From the NCBI RefSeq assembly GCF_004367585.1, contig NZ_CP038015.1, positions 3,354,001 through 3,418,000 of the forward strand: a stretch of DNA of 64,000 bases, written 5' to 3'. The notes below the pieces were generated by a model. That model did not search any database. It saw only the letters and a program-made list of their open reading frames with translations, and was not told the origin of the DNA. A program made the translations under genes and the position numbers. This DNA comes from Paenisporosarcina antarctica (GTDB taxonomy: Bacteria; Bacillota; Bacilli; Bacillales_A; Planococcaceae). Below are positions 52,895 to 62,571 of this stretch, in pieces (the stretch's first letter is position 1; the number at the start of each line of letters is the position of its first letter).

Positions 52895-55800
52895 TTATTC
52901 TGTTATATCTCGAATAACAACAACGAAATGTTCAATGTCACCGTTATCCCCCATGACAGGTGTAATTTTTGCTTCTAAGTTAATCAATGACTGGTTTTTA
53001 TGAATAAAACGATATTGAACAAGATTTGAAGTTTTCGTTAACATGATTTTACTGAAAGCGTTCTCAACCAACGGCAAATCTTCTGGATAGACGAATAAAA
53101 ACCCTGAAGAACCAATTAATTGATCTACTGGATATCCTTTTACAATTTCACTAGATGGGGAAGTGTATAGGACTACCCCATCTTTATCCACAACAGTGAT
53201 GATATCGCTCGTATTTTCAGCGATTAACCGGTAGTTAATTTCACTATACCTAAGGGCTTCTTCTATCCGTTTCCTTTCCGTAATGTCAACGCAGGAGGCA
53301 ATAACTTCCACCACTTTCCCCATTCTAAACACCGGTCGTAAAGTGGCCAGGTAAACAATGCCATTTTCACTTCCTTCGTAGGAAACATCCTCCTCCCCTT
53401 GCCACGCTCTTTGATAAAACGCTTCTTTTCTTACAGCTTTTTCCAAAGGCAACATTTCTGAAAGTTCTTTTCCAATAACTTTTTCAGGAGATAATCCAAT
53501 CCGATAAATTAATTTCCCTTCACACATGGTATGAATTAATTTCCCATCTTTTAATTTGTATTTAAGCGTCATACCAGCCTGTTGACGAATCGTTTCTTGC
53601 AACTCTTGTTTCGCCATTTCTAATTCTCTTTCCAACCATAGACGATGGCTTATTTTGCTGGTTAATCCAAATCTTCTGATGATTTTTTGCAAGTCAAGGA
53701 ATTGTATCTCTATGTTTTCTGCTGGTATAGGCTTACTCATTAAATAACCTTGTACTGCGTCACATAGATTTTGTTGGAGAAAGTCCAGATGTTCTTTCGT
53801 CTCAACACCTTCAGCAATTACTTGGATATTCAAGTGATGAGCCATTGAAATGATAGTTTTGACAATTGTGGCATTGCTTTGGTCAAGATGGCAATCTCGA
53901 ATAAAGGACTGATCAATTTTTAAGCAATCAATCGGAAATTCTTTCAAGTAAGACAACGAACTATAGCCCGTACCAAAGTCATCAATACTAATTTTCACAC
54001 CTAATTTTTTCAATGCCTGCAAAATGCTGATCGTTCGGTCTACATCCATGGTCATACTTTCAGTAATTTCAAGGTCTAGGTACTTCGCATCCAATTTTGT
54101 TTCAGCTAGTATTCGCTCCACAACTTCCACTAGATTAGTTTGAGCAAACTGACGAGAGGAAAGATTGACCGAAACTACGATTGGTGGGAAACCAGCCATT
54201 TGCCACGCTTTATTTTGAGCGCAAGCCGTTTTCAATACCCACTCCCCAATCGGAATAATGAGCCCTGTTTCTTCTGCGATTGGAATGAAGTGTAACGGTG
54301 AAACTAACCCTCTTTTTGGGTGATTCCATCGAATTAGTGCTTCATTGCCAATATACTCTCCCGTACTTAAATGGAATTGAGGTTGATAATGCAGCATAAA
54401 CTCTTTCATATCAATCGCTTTATATAAATCCATTTCGAGTTTAAGATTCTCTCTTGATTTCCCATTCAGGTCCACTGTATAAAAGTGAAAGCTATTGTTG
54501 CCATGCTTTTTTGCATAGTTTAGAGCAGAATTGGCCATATCCAATAAGTTTTCAGTTGTATCCCCGTCAGTCGGATACAGACTTATTCCCATACTCGGGT
54601 TCACATACAAGTCATGTTGGACATTGGTCAAAGGTTGGGCGATGGCCCTTAAAATCGTTTTTGCTAGTTGTGTCGTGCGTTCATGATCTGTATTAGGCAA
54701 AAGAATGACAAATTTATCTTCCTGCCATCGAGTCAGAATATCCCCGTCTCCCAGCACCTGCTTGATTCGTTCACTTGCCAACAGTACAAGGGAATTTCCT
54801 GTTTCCTGACCGACAGTATCTTTAATCGTTTTCAGTCGATCCAATTCGAGCAATAAGACAGCCATTTCTTTATGGTCTTGTACTAATTCTTCTAATCGTT
54901 CATTCAAAAAATTACTATTAGGTAGTCCTGTCAAATAATCGTAATAGGCCATATGTTGAATGGTTTCTTCCGATTTTTTGCGATCTGTAATATCGACAAT
55001 TGTTCCGATTAACGCATTTTCCCCTCGATATCTTGCTGTAGATCCGTAGACTTCCAAATACACGATTGTTCCATCTTTTTTTATGGCCCGATATTCGTAT
55101 CGAATCGATTGTACGATGTTGTTCATTCTTTTTGAAATATTTTCGGTAACAAGTGGAATATCTTCTTCATATACATAATCTTTAAGCTTAAGTACGGATA
55201 GTTCTTCCTGGCTATAACCAAAGATTTCCTCCAAGCGCGGATTTGAATAGACAACTTTATCATCCTGGAAAATATATACACCCATTATGGATTGTTCTAC
55301 TAAACTTCGATATTTCGATTCAGCTTCAATAAGCGCCTCTTTTGCATGTTTGGATTCGGTAATGTCAGTGAAGATACCAAAGACGCCCACTACTTTACCC
55401 TCAACAATAACAGGGATATTCTTCACTCTCAAATCCATTTGATAGCCGTATTTATGGAGAACCGCAGCTTCATAAGTGGTTACAGTACCTTCTGCTGCTA
55501 AGTTGAATTGGTGGATAATAAGTTCCTGATCTTCCGGAATAAAGAGTGAAGTGAAATTTTCATGAAACAACTCTTCAAACGAGTAGCCAAAAATTTCATT
55601 TACCGATTTATTGTAGTCTTCGAAATGACCTTTCAAATCAAATAATAATATGGCCTCCGAATTATCTTCGAATAGGGACTTATAGTATTGTTCATTGACT
55701 TTAAACCGAGCCGTTTGATTCGATAATTTAGCGTCCAGATACGAACTTATGAGGACCAATATGACCATAAAAATTGATCCTATGCCGATGAACGTTGCTA

Positions 55801-56011
55801 GTTGGCTGGCATCTATCGTTTGAAAATTAGTGCTTTCTGGATATGAATGGTAAGTTAATTCACCGCTAAACATCGTTATGTAATGCATGATCGATATAGA
55901 TAGCCCCATAAGAATGCCACTGAATAACTTAGTATGTATAGATAGGATTGTTTCTTTTATGCGGGTATCGTAGATAACTTTATAAAAAAATGACAGATGG
56001 AATAAATGCAA
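52895..56011 (-). CDS. PAS-GGDEF-EAL-PAS-PAS protein (central part of a broken larger gene)
   Basis: The longest open part (1038 codons) of a former MHYT-PAS-PAS-GGDEF-EAL-PAS-PAS-kinase gene. The frame begins with the end of an MHYT membrane sensor ([13 protein letters not shown]), then two PAS domains (about 100-345) and a GGDEF domain whose active site is degenerate (RWQEDKF in place of R-GGDEF). An EAL domain (about 500-750) keeps [20 protein letters not shown] and KIDQSF, and two more PAS domains end in RDITE. Cyclic-di-GMP hydrolysis would be possible if translated. The apparent TTG start at 56011 has no ribosome site; it arises from a frameshift in a T7 tract near 55985. Both ends are frameshifted, so it may not be made. 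Confidence 0.7.
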   Translation of the reverse strand: MHLFHLSFFYKVIYDTRIKETILSIHTKLFSGILMGLSISIMHYITMFSGELTYHSYPESTNFQTIDASQLATFIGIGSIFMVILVLISSYLDAKLSNQTARFKVNEQYYKSLFEDNSEAILLFDLKGHFEDYNKSVNEIFGYSFEELFHENFTSLFIPEDQELIIHQFNLAAEGTVTTYEAAVLHKYGYQMDLRVKNIPVIVEGKVVGVFGIFTDITESKHAKEALIEAESKYRSLVEQSIMGVYIFQDDKVVYSNPRLEEIFGYSQEELSVLKLKDYVYEEDIPLVTENISKRMNNIVQSIRYEYRAIKKDGTIVYLEVYGSTARYRGENALIGTIVDITDRKKSEETIQHMAYYDYLTGLPNSNFLNERLEELVQDHKEMAVLLLELDRLKTIKDTVGQETGNSLVLLASERIKQVLGDGDILTRWQEDKFVILLPNTDHERTTQLAKTILRAIAQPLTNVQHDLYVNPSMGISLYPTDGDTTENLLDMANSALNYAKKHGNNSFHFYTVDLNGKSRENLKLEMDLYKAIDMKEFMLHYQPQFHLSTGEYIGNEALIRWNHPKRGLVSPLHFIPIAEETGLIIPIGEWVLKTACAQNKAWQMAGFPPIVVSVNLSSRQFAQTNLVEVVERILAETKLDAKYLDLEITESMTMDVDRTISILQALKKLGVKISIDDFGTGYSSLSYLKEFPIDCLKIDQSFIRDCHLDQSNATIVKTIISMAHHLNIQVIAEGVETKEHLDFLQQNLCDAVQGYLMSKPIPAENIEIQFLDLQKIIRRFGLTSKISHRLWLERELEMAKQELQETIRQQAGMTLKYKLKDGKLIHTMCEGKLIYRIGLSPEKVIGKELSEMLPLEKAVRKEAFYQRAWQGEEDVSYEGSENGIVYLATLRPVFRMGKVVEVIASCVDITERKRIEEALRYSEINYRLIAENTSDIITVVDKDGVVLYTSPSSEIVKGYPVDQLIGSSGFLFVYPEDLPLVENAFSKIMLTKTSNLVQYRFIHKNQSLINLEAKITPVMGDNGDIEHFVVVIRDITE

Positions 56012-56450
56012 AAAGAACTGATAGTAGAAGTATTAACGGGTTATAAGAAATGTCGGCGTTCATATGGATAGATTTCAGCCCACTGTAATGCATGCCTACA
56101 AGACTGCCCGCCATAATAAAACAACCAAAAATAAAATTATTTTCACTTATCTTATCTTGGGAAACAATCAATAAAGTAATGAATGATGAAAAAACGGAAA
56201 TAGCAAAAGAAATACTTAAAGTCATGATGTTGTAATTAATAGTGGCGGGCATATACGCAAGCATTCCAATAAAATGCAATGCCCAAATTCCTCCACCCAT
56301 TGTTAAAGAACCAACAATTAACCACAATCCCCTTTTACGTCTGCTTACATGAAACATTCGAGCACTAACATCAAATACCGTAAATGAGGTAAGCAAGATA
56401 ATGATAAAGGATAACAAAACAATTAAAATATTATAATCACCAACTAATGT
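55980..56450 (-). pseudogene. N-terminal MHYT sensor fragment
   Basis: Encodes the first membrane helices of an MHYT sensor with motifs WALHFIGM and GMHYSGLKSI. The frame extends upstream to EHTLVGDYNILIVLLSF, the normal family start. The codon that should be ATG there is ATC, 5 nt after AGGGG. Downstream it loses frame at seven T (six would join it to [13 protein letters not shown] in the next frame). Start-codon loss plus frameshift support inactivation. Confidence 0.75.
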
Positions 56451-56642
56451 GTGTTCGATAAAGACCCCTACTTTTCTATAATCAATATTTTCTACTTACT
56501 TTATAAAATTTGTTCGAATAAACTTCGAATTTCTTGTCATTACTCTAATGATCCTTTTGCATTTCCTGTTTGGTTTTAATCACTCAAATCAAACTTAGTT
56601 TACTTTAAGTGAACTATAAGAGAAAAAAAAAAGAACAAATGA

Positions 56643-57002
56643 TTATCCGATATTCATTTGTACATTTTTTGTTTTGCGAGATTCTTGAGTCTTATTAACC
56701 AATAATTCAACAACCTGTTGAATTATTGCTAATTCCTTTTCATTTAAGAGAATCCCCTCCCAATATAGGTGCTTCTTATGAAGAGAGTTAACAGGGTCCG
56801 GAATATCCGTTAGTCCAAGAATGAAATCCGTCGAAACTTGAAAAAGCTGAGCTAAAGCTATCAATTTATCGACGGGAGGATTTCTATACCCTCCTTCGTA
56901 ACCCGCATAAGAGGATTTGGCCAGTCCAATTTTGATGGCAACTTCTTGCATAGTGAACCTTCGTTCCAAGCGAAGGTTTTTAAGGCGTCCTCCAGAAGTC
57001 AT
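56643..57002 (-). CDS. XRE-family helix-turn-helix regulator
   Basis: A 119-residue regulator. Residues 5-62 form a Cro/CI-type HTH (LKNLRLERRFTMQEVAIKIG ... SSYAGYEGGYRNPPVDKLIALAQLFQVSTDFILGL). A C-terminal helical part (about 75-119) has no known domain. It resembles SinR-like or phage-type repressors found alone in Bacilli. The ATG at 57002 was chosen for AAGGA 7 nt before it rather than the TTG two codons upstream. No partner gene is adjacent. Confidence 0.85.
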   Translation of the reverse strand: MTSGGRLKNLRLERRFTMQEVAIKIGLAKSSYAGYEGGYRNPPVDKLIALAQLFQVSTDFILGLTDIPDPVNSLHKKHLYWEGILLNEKELAIIQQVVELLVNKTQESRKTKNVQMNIG

Positions 57003-57008
57003 ACTCAA

Positions 57009-57890
57009 TTCCTTCTTTCTACTTAGATGGTATGACCAATTTGGGTGTGCTCATGAAGACGATCAGAAATAATATGTACTTAATCACGGTACATATATAT
57101 TTTTTCTTGAATCATAGACACTTCATCGTAAGTGAATATGAGTAGATGGCGTACGTTCCAGCCAGTCATCCTGTACTTGTATAGAATGGAATCGAAGCAC
57201 AAGACTTGAAGCTAACTTCAAGGGGATAATCCTTAAAGTTTGACCAGAAAGGGCTAGTTTCAATACCCTTTTGGACGTTTCAAAAACAACCTTTCCACAT
57301 TAGCTAAAGCAATTAAAGTGGACCTTTAAATCTGCTACTTTATTGCACAAAAGAGGGTTAATTATTAATTGAGCTTTTATGCTTTTCTTTAAGATTTTCA
57401 ACGATATTTTGATAATTTGAGTTATTTTAAAAACCCCATCTTCAAATCTATTAAGATTTATATAAAGTATAGCACATAATTTAGATACGGTATTAACACC
57501 TAGAATTATCGTAAAACGAGTACCCACTAGGGTTGCATCGCAGTAAAATCATTAAAACGGGTACCTATTATGCTAAATAGATAGATGAACGACTGACCAT
57601 TATTACGAAGACTTAGTTAGGAAATGTATGGATAAAGGTTACATCGTCCGGATATTGAATGCGACGACCGCTAGAGAAAGAGAAACCGTGTTAAATTATA
57701 CGTAAAGCGTAGATTCCATTACTTGAACTTGAAACGCTAAAAACATTGACAAGAGCCAGACGAACACTTGTGAATGCTCTAACAAGGACGATCAATCATC
57801 TGCGATTGTATATGAATCACATCTTCCGTGAGTTTCCTCGGCAGAGCTGTGTAATAAACTAAGTTTGTCGTCACGAATTTATTCCACTTA
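57009..57890. other. Gene-free region with transposase remnants
   Basis: The left half (57009-57590) shows nothing supported; a 75-codon minus-strand frame at 57300-57527 has no ribosome site or recognisable family. The right half holds the IS110-like remnant. Confidence 0.5.
57600..57862 (+). pseudogene. IS110-type transposase remnant
   Basis: The plus frame reads IPLLELETLKTLTRARRTLV then NALTRTINHLRLYMNHIFRE before a stop. The order (ELETLK, TRARRTLV, TRxINxL, FxEFP) fits the conserved middle of IS110-family transposases. The upstream part is full of stops, and no catalytic domain or ends remain. Confidence 0.5.
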
Positions 57891-58042
57891 ACTCACTAAG
57901 AGTATTAGAGCAAAATAAAAGAGCGCTAAACCTTTCATTTTCAAGGTGTAGCGCTCTTTTCGAATGAGATTATATCGTGGTGTTCATCTAAAATGACGTA
58001 TAAATTCTGAATATCTTATTAAAATTTATAAACTGAAATTTT
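57891..58042. repeat. Duplicated 3' region, copy 1 (left of surE)
   Basis: About 150 bp in direct orientation similar to 59218-59365, starting ACTCACTAAGAG. It includes the terminator hairpin and a downstream stretch (GTGGTGTTCATCTAAAATG). Roughly three quarters of bases match by eye. Confidence 0.75.
57917..57960 (-). terminator. Terminator in repeat copy 1
   Basis: AAAAGAGCGCTAAACCTT pairs with AAGGTGTAGCGCTCTTTT (one wobble) around TCATTTTC. It is the first terminator downstream of surE on the minus strand. Confidence 0.85.
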
Positions 58043-58209
58043 ACTTTACCTACCATAACATAAAAAAACATAATAGGTACTAGACACTAAAAAACCTCTG
58101 CAATTGCAACACGCTATTTTTGGCATCCTGATAGATCCTTGTACCCCACAGGATTCAGCATCTCTTCAACACGAGCGCTTTTATGATTTTTCAACGACTA
58201 TTTACAAAT

Positions 58210-59034
58210 CTATGATGTTTTAATGGAAAATGGATTTCTTCCTTCACTTTCATATGTGGCCAAAGTGCTAAAGCTTGAAAAACTTTCAATTTCATTTGTA
58301 TAGTTTTGATCCGTCAGGCGAACTTCTAAAGGCGTCACCGTAATAAAGCCTTGTTGAAGCAATATAATATCACTTGTGGAAGTAGTTAACGGGAGTTGCA
58401 TTTGGTGGTCTTTCAATAAATAATAAACTGGACCACTTGGTTCGTTCACTTCGTTAAGTTTATATTGATGAATACTATAATCTAACTCCGCAAACCTTAT
58501 TCCTTTGTACTGTGATTCATCGATGTGAGGAATGTTAATATTAAGTAAAAGATTAGAAGTATGCTGTTTACTCAATATTGTTTCTAATACATTCGAGAAA
58601 AGTTTTTTTGACGAGCTAAAATCAGTAAGATCTTCATTAAAAATATCTAACGATACGGCAATGGCTGGTATTTTGAAAAATGACGCTTCCCGAGCTCCAG
58701 CTATTGTCCCTGAATAATAGATATCCCGTCCCGTATTCGATCCCATGTTCATGCCAGAAACAACTAAATCAATTTCGTTCGGTAATAACACTTCGAGTGC
58801 CATCTTCACACAGTCCGCAGGTGTTCCATTTACCGTCCATGCCTTCACTTCTTCACCGAAAACACTTGTTTCATTAACGTATAAAGGTTTCAAAAGTGTA
58901 ATTGAATGACCCGCTGCACTTTTATCTTGATTAGGACAAACAACATTTACTTCCCCATACTGTTGCAAAACCTCAACGATTGCAGCTAAACCGGGAGAAA
59001 ATACCCCATCATCATTCGTCACAAGAAACCTCAT
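58210..59034 (-). CDS. surE: SurE-type 5'/3'-nucleotidase
   Basis: A 274-residue survival protein E, a metal-dependent nucleoside-monophosphate phosphatase. The metal site is MRFLVTNDDGVFSPGL (Asp8, Asp9), with Ser in DKSAAGHSIT, Asn in VVSGMNMGSNTGRDIYYSGTIAGA, and VNGTPADCVKMAL. The ATG at 59034 was chosen for AAGGGG 7 nt upstream. It is not in the usual pcm/nlpD/rpoS-type context and stands alone between two copies of a 150-bp repeat. Remnants of an IS lie 350 bp away, so local rearrangement is possible. Confidence 0.94.
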   Translation of the reverse strand: MRFLVTNDDGVFSPGLAAIVEVLQQYGEVNVVCPNQDKSAAGHSITLLKPLYVNETSVFGEEVKAWTVNGTPADCVKMALEVLLPNEIDLVVSGMNMGSNTGRDIYYSGTIAGAREASFFKIPAIAVSLDIFNEDLTDFSSSKKLFSNVLETILSKQHTSNLLLNINIPHIDESQYKGIRFAELDYSIHQYKLNEVNEPSGPVYYLLKDHQMQLPLTTSTSDIILLQQGFITVTPLEVRLTDQNYTNEIESFSSFSTLATYESEGRNPFSIKTS

Positions 59035-59217
59035 ACAATTACCCCTTTCTTTCAATTAGTTTTTCTATCTTTAACTATAGTTACTAATTATTAAGGACAT
59101 AATAAATTTGTTTAAAGATATTGTGAAGTTTACAAGAATTACGCAAACAGTTACCTATTTAATAATCCTAAATGCAAAAAGAACCTTACTTTCTCTCAGC
59201 TGTTTTTATACCAATTT

Positions 59218-59365
59218 ACTCACTAAGAGTCTAAATACAAATAAAAGAGCGTTAAACCTTTTATTTCAAGGTTTAGCGCTCTTTTAGAATGATATTGCAT
59301 CATGGTGTTTATCTAAGATGACGTATAGCTCTAAAAATCTTATAAAAATTTGCAAACTACAATTT
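59218..59365. repeat. Duplicated 3' region, copy 2 (right of surE)
   Basis: Partner of 57891-58042. Both copies carry a terminator followed by a similar 80-bp tail. This copy ends the heme-copper reductase operon. Confidence 0.75.
59243..59285 (-). terminator. Terminator in repeat copy 2
   Basis: AAAAGAGCGTTAAACCTT/AAGGTTTAGCGCTCTTTT stem, almost identical to that at 57917-57960; about 260 nt downstream of the last gene of the heme-copper operon. Confidence 0.85.
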
Positions 59366-59545
59366 ACAACCAATTGGAAGGGTTCCTCTGTAGTGTATTT
59401 TACAGCAGATATGTGTTATTTCTTTCCCCATCTCACACACTAAAAAAAGAAGCGAATTCCCTGCACGGTTATAAAATAACAGAGAGCTTTTCGTTTTAAC
59501 TAGGATAAATCTATAGAGAAACACCTCTATCGGTCAGAGCTAAAT

Positions 59546-60112
59546 TTATTGTGCTTCTTCATATTCTGTTAGATCGACAAAATATAATTGTAAAAGATAG
59601 ATGGTCGTGCAAACCCCCATCGCTAGCGAGCTCCATCCAAGCATTTTTTGTTCGACAATTAGGTAGTTGTTACATAATTGATCGTCTGCTATAAGATATA
59701 AGGATCCTACCAAATATAACATTACTGTAATAAAGATAAAGATCACGTTTTTCCAAGATGAAGTGAGTTTCTTCCAACTATCACCAAGTGGCAAACCTGC
59801 TAAAAAGGGCAGGCTGATAAATTTAAATACTTGTACCGCCTGAATCGTTAAAGCATCATCCATTGCTCTAGGGATCATCCAATAACTCCAAATAATCATA
59901 AATAATAAAATTCCCGGAATACCATTACGATTCCACATTTTTAAAAAACGAGGAAATCTCCTTTGAAAAAATGGTGCCATTAAAAACCCAGCTAGCATTA
60001 ACAAAGGCATTTGCATATGCATATGCAAGACCATAATTGATTCTAACAAATTGGCAACTGGAGGAAGAATTAATACAATATAAAGGATTAATCCGTATAC
60101 TGTTGATTTCAT
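59546..60112 (-). CDS. Membrane protein of the heme-copper reductase operon
   Basis: A 188-residue protein with five to six membrane helices. It has a Met/His-rich segment at the start of helix 2 (MVLHMHMQMPLLMLAGFLMAP) and a second helix group ending in FVDLTEYEEAQ. It overlaps the SCO gene by 4 nt (ATGA) and so is translationally coupled to it. The Met/His motif and position suggest a role in copper delivery or assembly, comparable in position to the extra membrane ORF of norSY-senC-orf1 loci or CtaG-like proteins (inference). No family was firmly recognised. Confidence 0.75.
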   Translation of the reverse strand: MKSTVYGLILYIVLILPPVANLLESIMVLHMHMQMPLLMLAGFLMAPFFQRRFPRFLKMWNRNGIPGILLFMIIWSYWMIPRAMDDALTIQAVQVFKFISLPFLAGLPLGDSWKKLTSSWKNVIFIFITVMLYLVGSLYLIADDQLCNNYLIVEQKMLGWSSLAMGVCTTIYLLQLYFVDLTEYEEAQ

Positions 60113-60753
60113 TGATTATTCCCCTCATTATTCAAATATGATAGAACAGTATTGGTTGCTTCCTCGATTTTAGAAAAGTCCATGACTTCAAGTAAATGTC
60201 CTTGTTTACCAAACAAATAAAACGCTACGTTATGCTGAAAATCTCCCTGACCATCTGGTATGACTGTAATACCAAGATCATCTAAAACTGTATCCAATTC
60301 GAATTGATCATTTATTCGGGCCATCCGCCAGGTCTCACCATCACTGCCAAAATAAGAGCCATATTGAGCTAACGTTTCTGGATCATCACGTTCTGCATCA
60401 AAACTAATACTTAAAAATACAATATCCTTTCCTAAAAATTCACTAGGTAGTAAATCATAGACCTCGGCCATATTCATCTCTAATATAGGGCATACGGTAC
60501 CGCAGTTTGTATACATAAAAGTAACAAGCACATATTTACCATCAGCAAACTTATCAAATGTAAATGTTCGTTCGCTACTATCCTCTAAAGTGACTTCTGG
60601 AAAGAAAGATTTGTTGTTAACGAGTTTATATGTCCTGGCACTTTCAGAAGTAAAGGCATGGAATCCATCAGTTCCTACATAGAACACGAGAATTCCAAAC
60701 AATAAAACTAGAGCACTAGCGATGGTGGTCTTATTCTTAAGCATGTTAAGCAC
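60109..60753 (-). CDS. SCO1/SenC-type copper chaperone
   Basis: A 214-residue membrane-anchored thioredoxin-fold protein that inserts copper into the CuA site of heme-copper enzymes. An N-terminal helix (about 10-28) anchors it outside the membrane. The copper ligands are YTNCGTVCPILEMN (CxxxC) and a distal His in GDFQHNVAFYLFG, all present. It follows the subunit I gene after 114 nt containing a weak hairpin and overlaps the membrane protein gene. Its presence shows that the linked oxidoreductase has a CuA subunit. Confidence 0.93.
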   Translation of the reverse strand: MLNMLKNKTTIASALVLLFGILVFYVGTDGFHAFTSESARTYKLVNNKSFFPEVTLEDSSERTFTFDKFADGKYVLVTFMYTNCGTVCPILEMNMAEVYDLLPSEFLGKDIVFLSISFDAERDDPETLAQYGSYFGSDGETWRMARINDQFELDTVLDDLGITVIPDGQGDFQHNVAFYLFGKQGHLLEVMDFSKIEEATNTVLSYLNNEGNNQ

Positions 60754-60811
60754 ACCCTTTGATTATTTCTCTTTGACATCATCATGATATTTATTACCAT
60801 TTGATAGGAAT

Positions 60812-60848
60812 AAAAGAGGAGCACCTAGCTTTGCCCTAGCGCTCCTCG
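60812..60848 (-). terminator. Attenuator-like hairpin between subunit I and SCO genes
   Basis: GAGGAGC/GCTCCTC stem with a partial inner TAG/CTA-type stem, followed by TTTTATT on the minus strand. It may lower expression of the two accessory genes relative to the catalytic subunits. Confidence 0.65.
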
Positions 60849-60867
60849 TATATATTGAATCACATGG

Positions 60868-62553
60868 TTACCATGTTTTAAAAGGTGGTGATCCTGGAGG
60901 TGCATTATAGATTAAACTCATAATTGGAGCATAGGCCATCACGACAACTAAAAGTAATAGTACAATCCACAGACCCCAACGCTCAGTCCATAAAGGTGTA
61001 AGTAATGCATCATCCTCAGGCTCAGCAATTGGAAATTCTGTATAGCCTTTTGGAGAAAGAAACATCATGTGAAAAACAGCGTAAACTTGAATGATGACAC
61101 CAATCATTAATAACGTCCCTCCAATGGCGAACACATACTCATAAGGCACCCAACTTAATGCTACTTCGTGATCGCCATATGTCGTATTAGAAGTTCGTCT
61201 TGGGTCACCCAGCAACCCAACTAAATGCATTGAACCAGCCATTAAAATCATACCTATAGTCCAAATATAAGTTTGGATGAGTCCTAGTTTATTCATTTGT
61301 GGAGTGAATTCACGTTTGGATAAGTAGGGAATTAACCAATAGCAAATTCCAAAGAATGTGAGCACGACTGACGTTCCGACTGTTATATGGAAGTGTCCGA
61401 CTACCCACATGGTGTTATGAATAACTTGATTTAATTGATTACTAGTATTAACAATCCCTCCTGCCCCACCAGGAATAAAGGATATCATTGCAATCATTGG
61501 TGCCAGGAAACGAACATCCTTCCATGGGAGTTTCTTAATCCAACCAAATAATCCTTTTCCACCTAGCTTTCTGCCTGTACGTTCAAAGACAGCAAACATT
61601 GCAAAAGCAGTCATTAGTGAAGGAATACCGATTGAGATACTCATAATAAGATGTAAGAATTTAACGTTTTGTGTGATACCCGGGTCAACAATTGTATGGT
61701 GAAATCCACCGGGTATATTTAATATAACTAATGCAATCACAACAACCCGAGCTAGTTTATCACTAAATAATCTCCCACCGATAATTTTTGGAATAACTAC
61801 ATACCATGCTGAAATCGCAACTATGTACCAGATGTTTACCAATGTGTGACCGAAGCTCCAGAACAGTGTTCGACTAAGCATGACATTAATGGTTTCTATC
61901 CACCCTAAAGACCAGGCAATCAGCATAAACACTTCTACAGTTACACTAATACTTCCGAAAAACCATAAGACAAACACACCCATTGTAAAAAAGGCAAATA
62001 GCGGAGTTACTTGGCCGCGATGGGTCTTTCTCCAATGACGGTAGTTGACAAATACTCCAAAACAGCACGCCCATATTCCCAGTACAATAAAAACCAAGCC
62101 GATGTAAAACATTGGCGCAGCGGCAAGTGGTGGATAGAAAGTGTACATCACAGATGCATCACCCATGACGATCGTTGTAACTACAAGTACTACACCAATC
62201 ACCATTAAAACAAAGCCAACCCAAGCCATTTTCCGAACCTTTGCTAATAGTCCTCCCAATGTGTGAGAAAACCCAGCATATAGATAACCAATACTAAAAG
62301 TAGCTGTAAAGACAATAAGTAATAAAATTCCGTGTGCTGTTAACACTTGATAATAATTAAGCCATGATGGTAACTGTAATAAGCCTGATCGTTCTAAACC
62401 TTGTAATAAGCCTAAAACCCCACCAATGAGCAGTGATATAAATGATACAGTTAGGAATGCTAGTGATAATTTTGCATCTTTTGTGTTTACACCTAATATT
62501 TTTTTTGAATGTTTTTCTACTGTTTCATGTGTTTCACGGTTTTTCAGTACCAT
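60868..62553 (-). CDS. Heme-copper reductase subunit I, ba3-like, lacking the active-site tyrosine
   Basis: A 561-residue catalytic subunit with about 13 membrane helices. Heme and copper ligands line up with Thermus ba3 oxidase at a constant offset: His74 (low-spin heme, TAHGILL), His236, His285 and His286 (CuB), His387 (high-spin heme) and His389 (GHFH). The Tyr normally four residues after the first CuB His (HPxVY, cross-linked and needed to reduce oxygen) is Asn240 here (GHTLVN). This fits a nitric oxide reductase of the sNOR type better than an oxidase (inference). It is preceded by the subunit II gene (18 nt) and followed by an SCO chaperone gene. Confidence 0.9.
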   Translation of the reverse strand: MVLKNRETHETVEKHSKKILGVNTKDAKLSLAFLTVSFISLLIGGVLGLLQGLERSGLLQLPSWLNYYQVLTAHGILLLIVFTATFSIGYLYAGFSHTLGGLLAKVRKMAWVGFVLMVIGVVLVVTTIVMGDASVMYTFYPPLAAAPMFYIGLVFIVLGIWACCFGVFVNYRHWRKTHRGQVTPLFAFFTMGVFVLWFFGSISVTVEVFMLIAWSLGWIETINVMLSRTLFWSFGHTLVNIWYIVAISAWYVVIPKIIGGRLFSDKLARVVVIALVILNIPGGFHHTIVDPGITQNVKFLHLIMSISIGIPSLMTAFAMFAVFERTGRKLGGKGLFGWIKKLPWKDVRFLAPMIAMISFIPGGAGGIVNTSNQLNQVIHNTMWVVGHFHITVGTSVVLTFFGICYWLIPYLSKREFTPQMNKLGLIQTYIWTIGMILMAGSMHLVGLLGDPRRTSNTTYGDHEVALSWVPYEYVFAIGGTLLMIGVIIQVYAVFHMMFLSPKGYTEFPIAEPEDDALLTPLWTERWGLWIVLLLLVVVMAYAPIMSLIYNAPPGSPPFKTW

Positions 62554-62571
62554 TAGGTTTCCCTCCCTCCC

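Noticed and set aside
57300-57527. 75-codon minus-strand frame
   Set aside because: No ribosome site, no recognisable family and AT-rich low-complexity content.
60868-62553. Ordinary ba3-type cytochrome c oxidase subunit I
   Set aside because: The catalytic tyrosine is replaced by asparagine, although the rest of the ligand set is intact.
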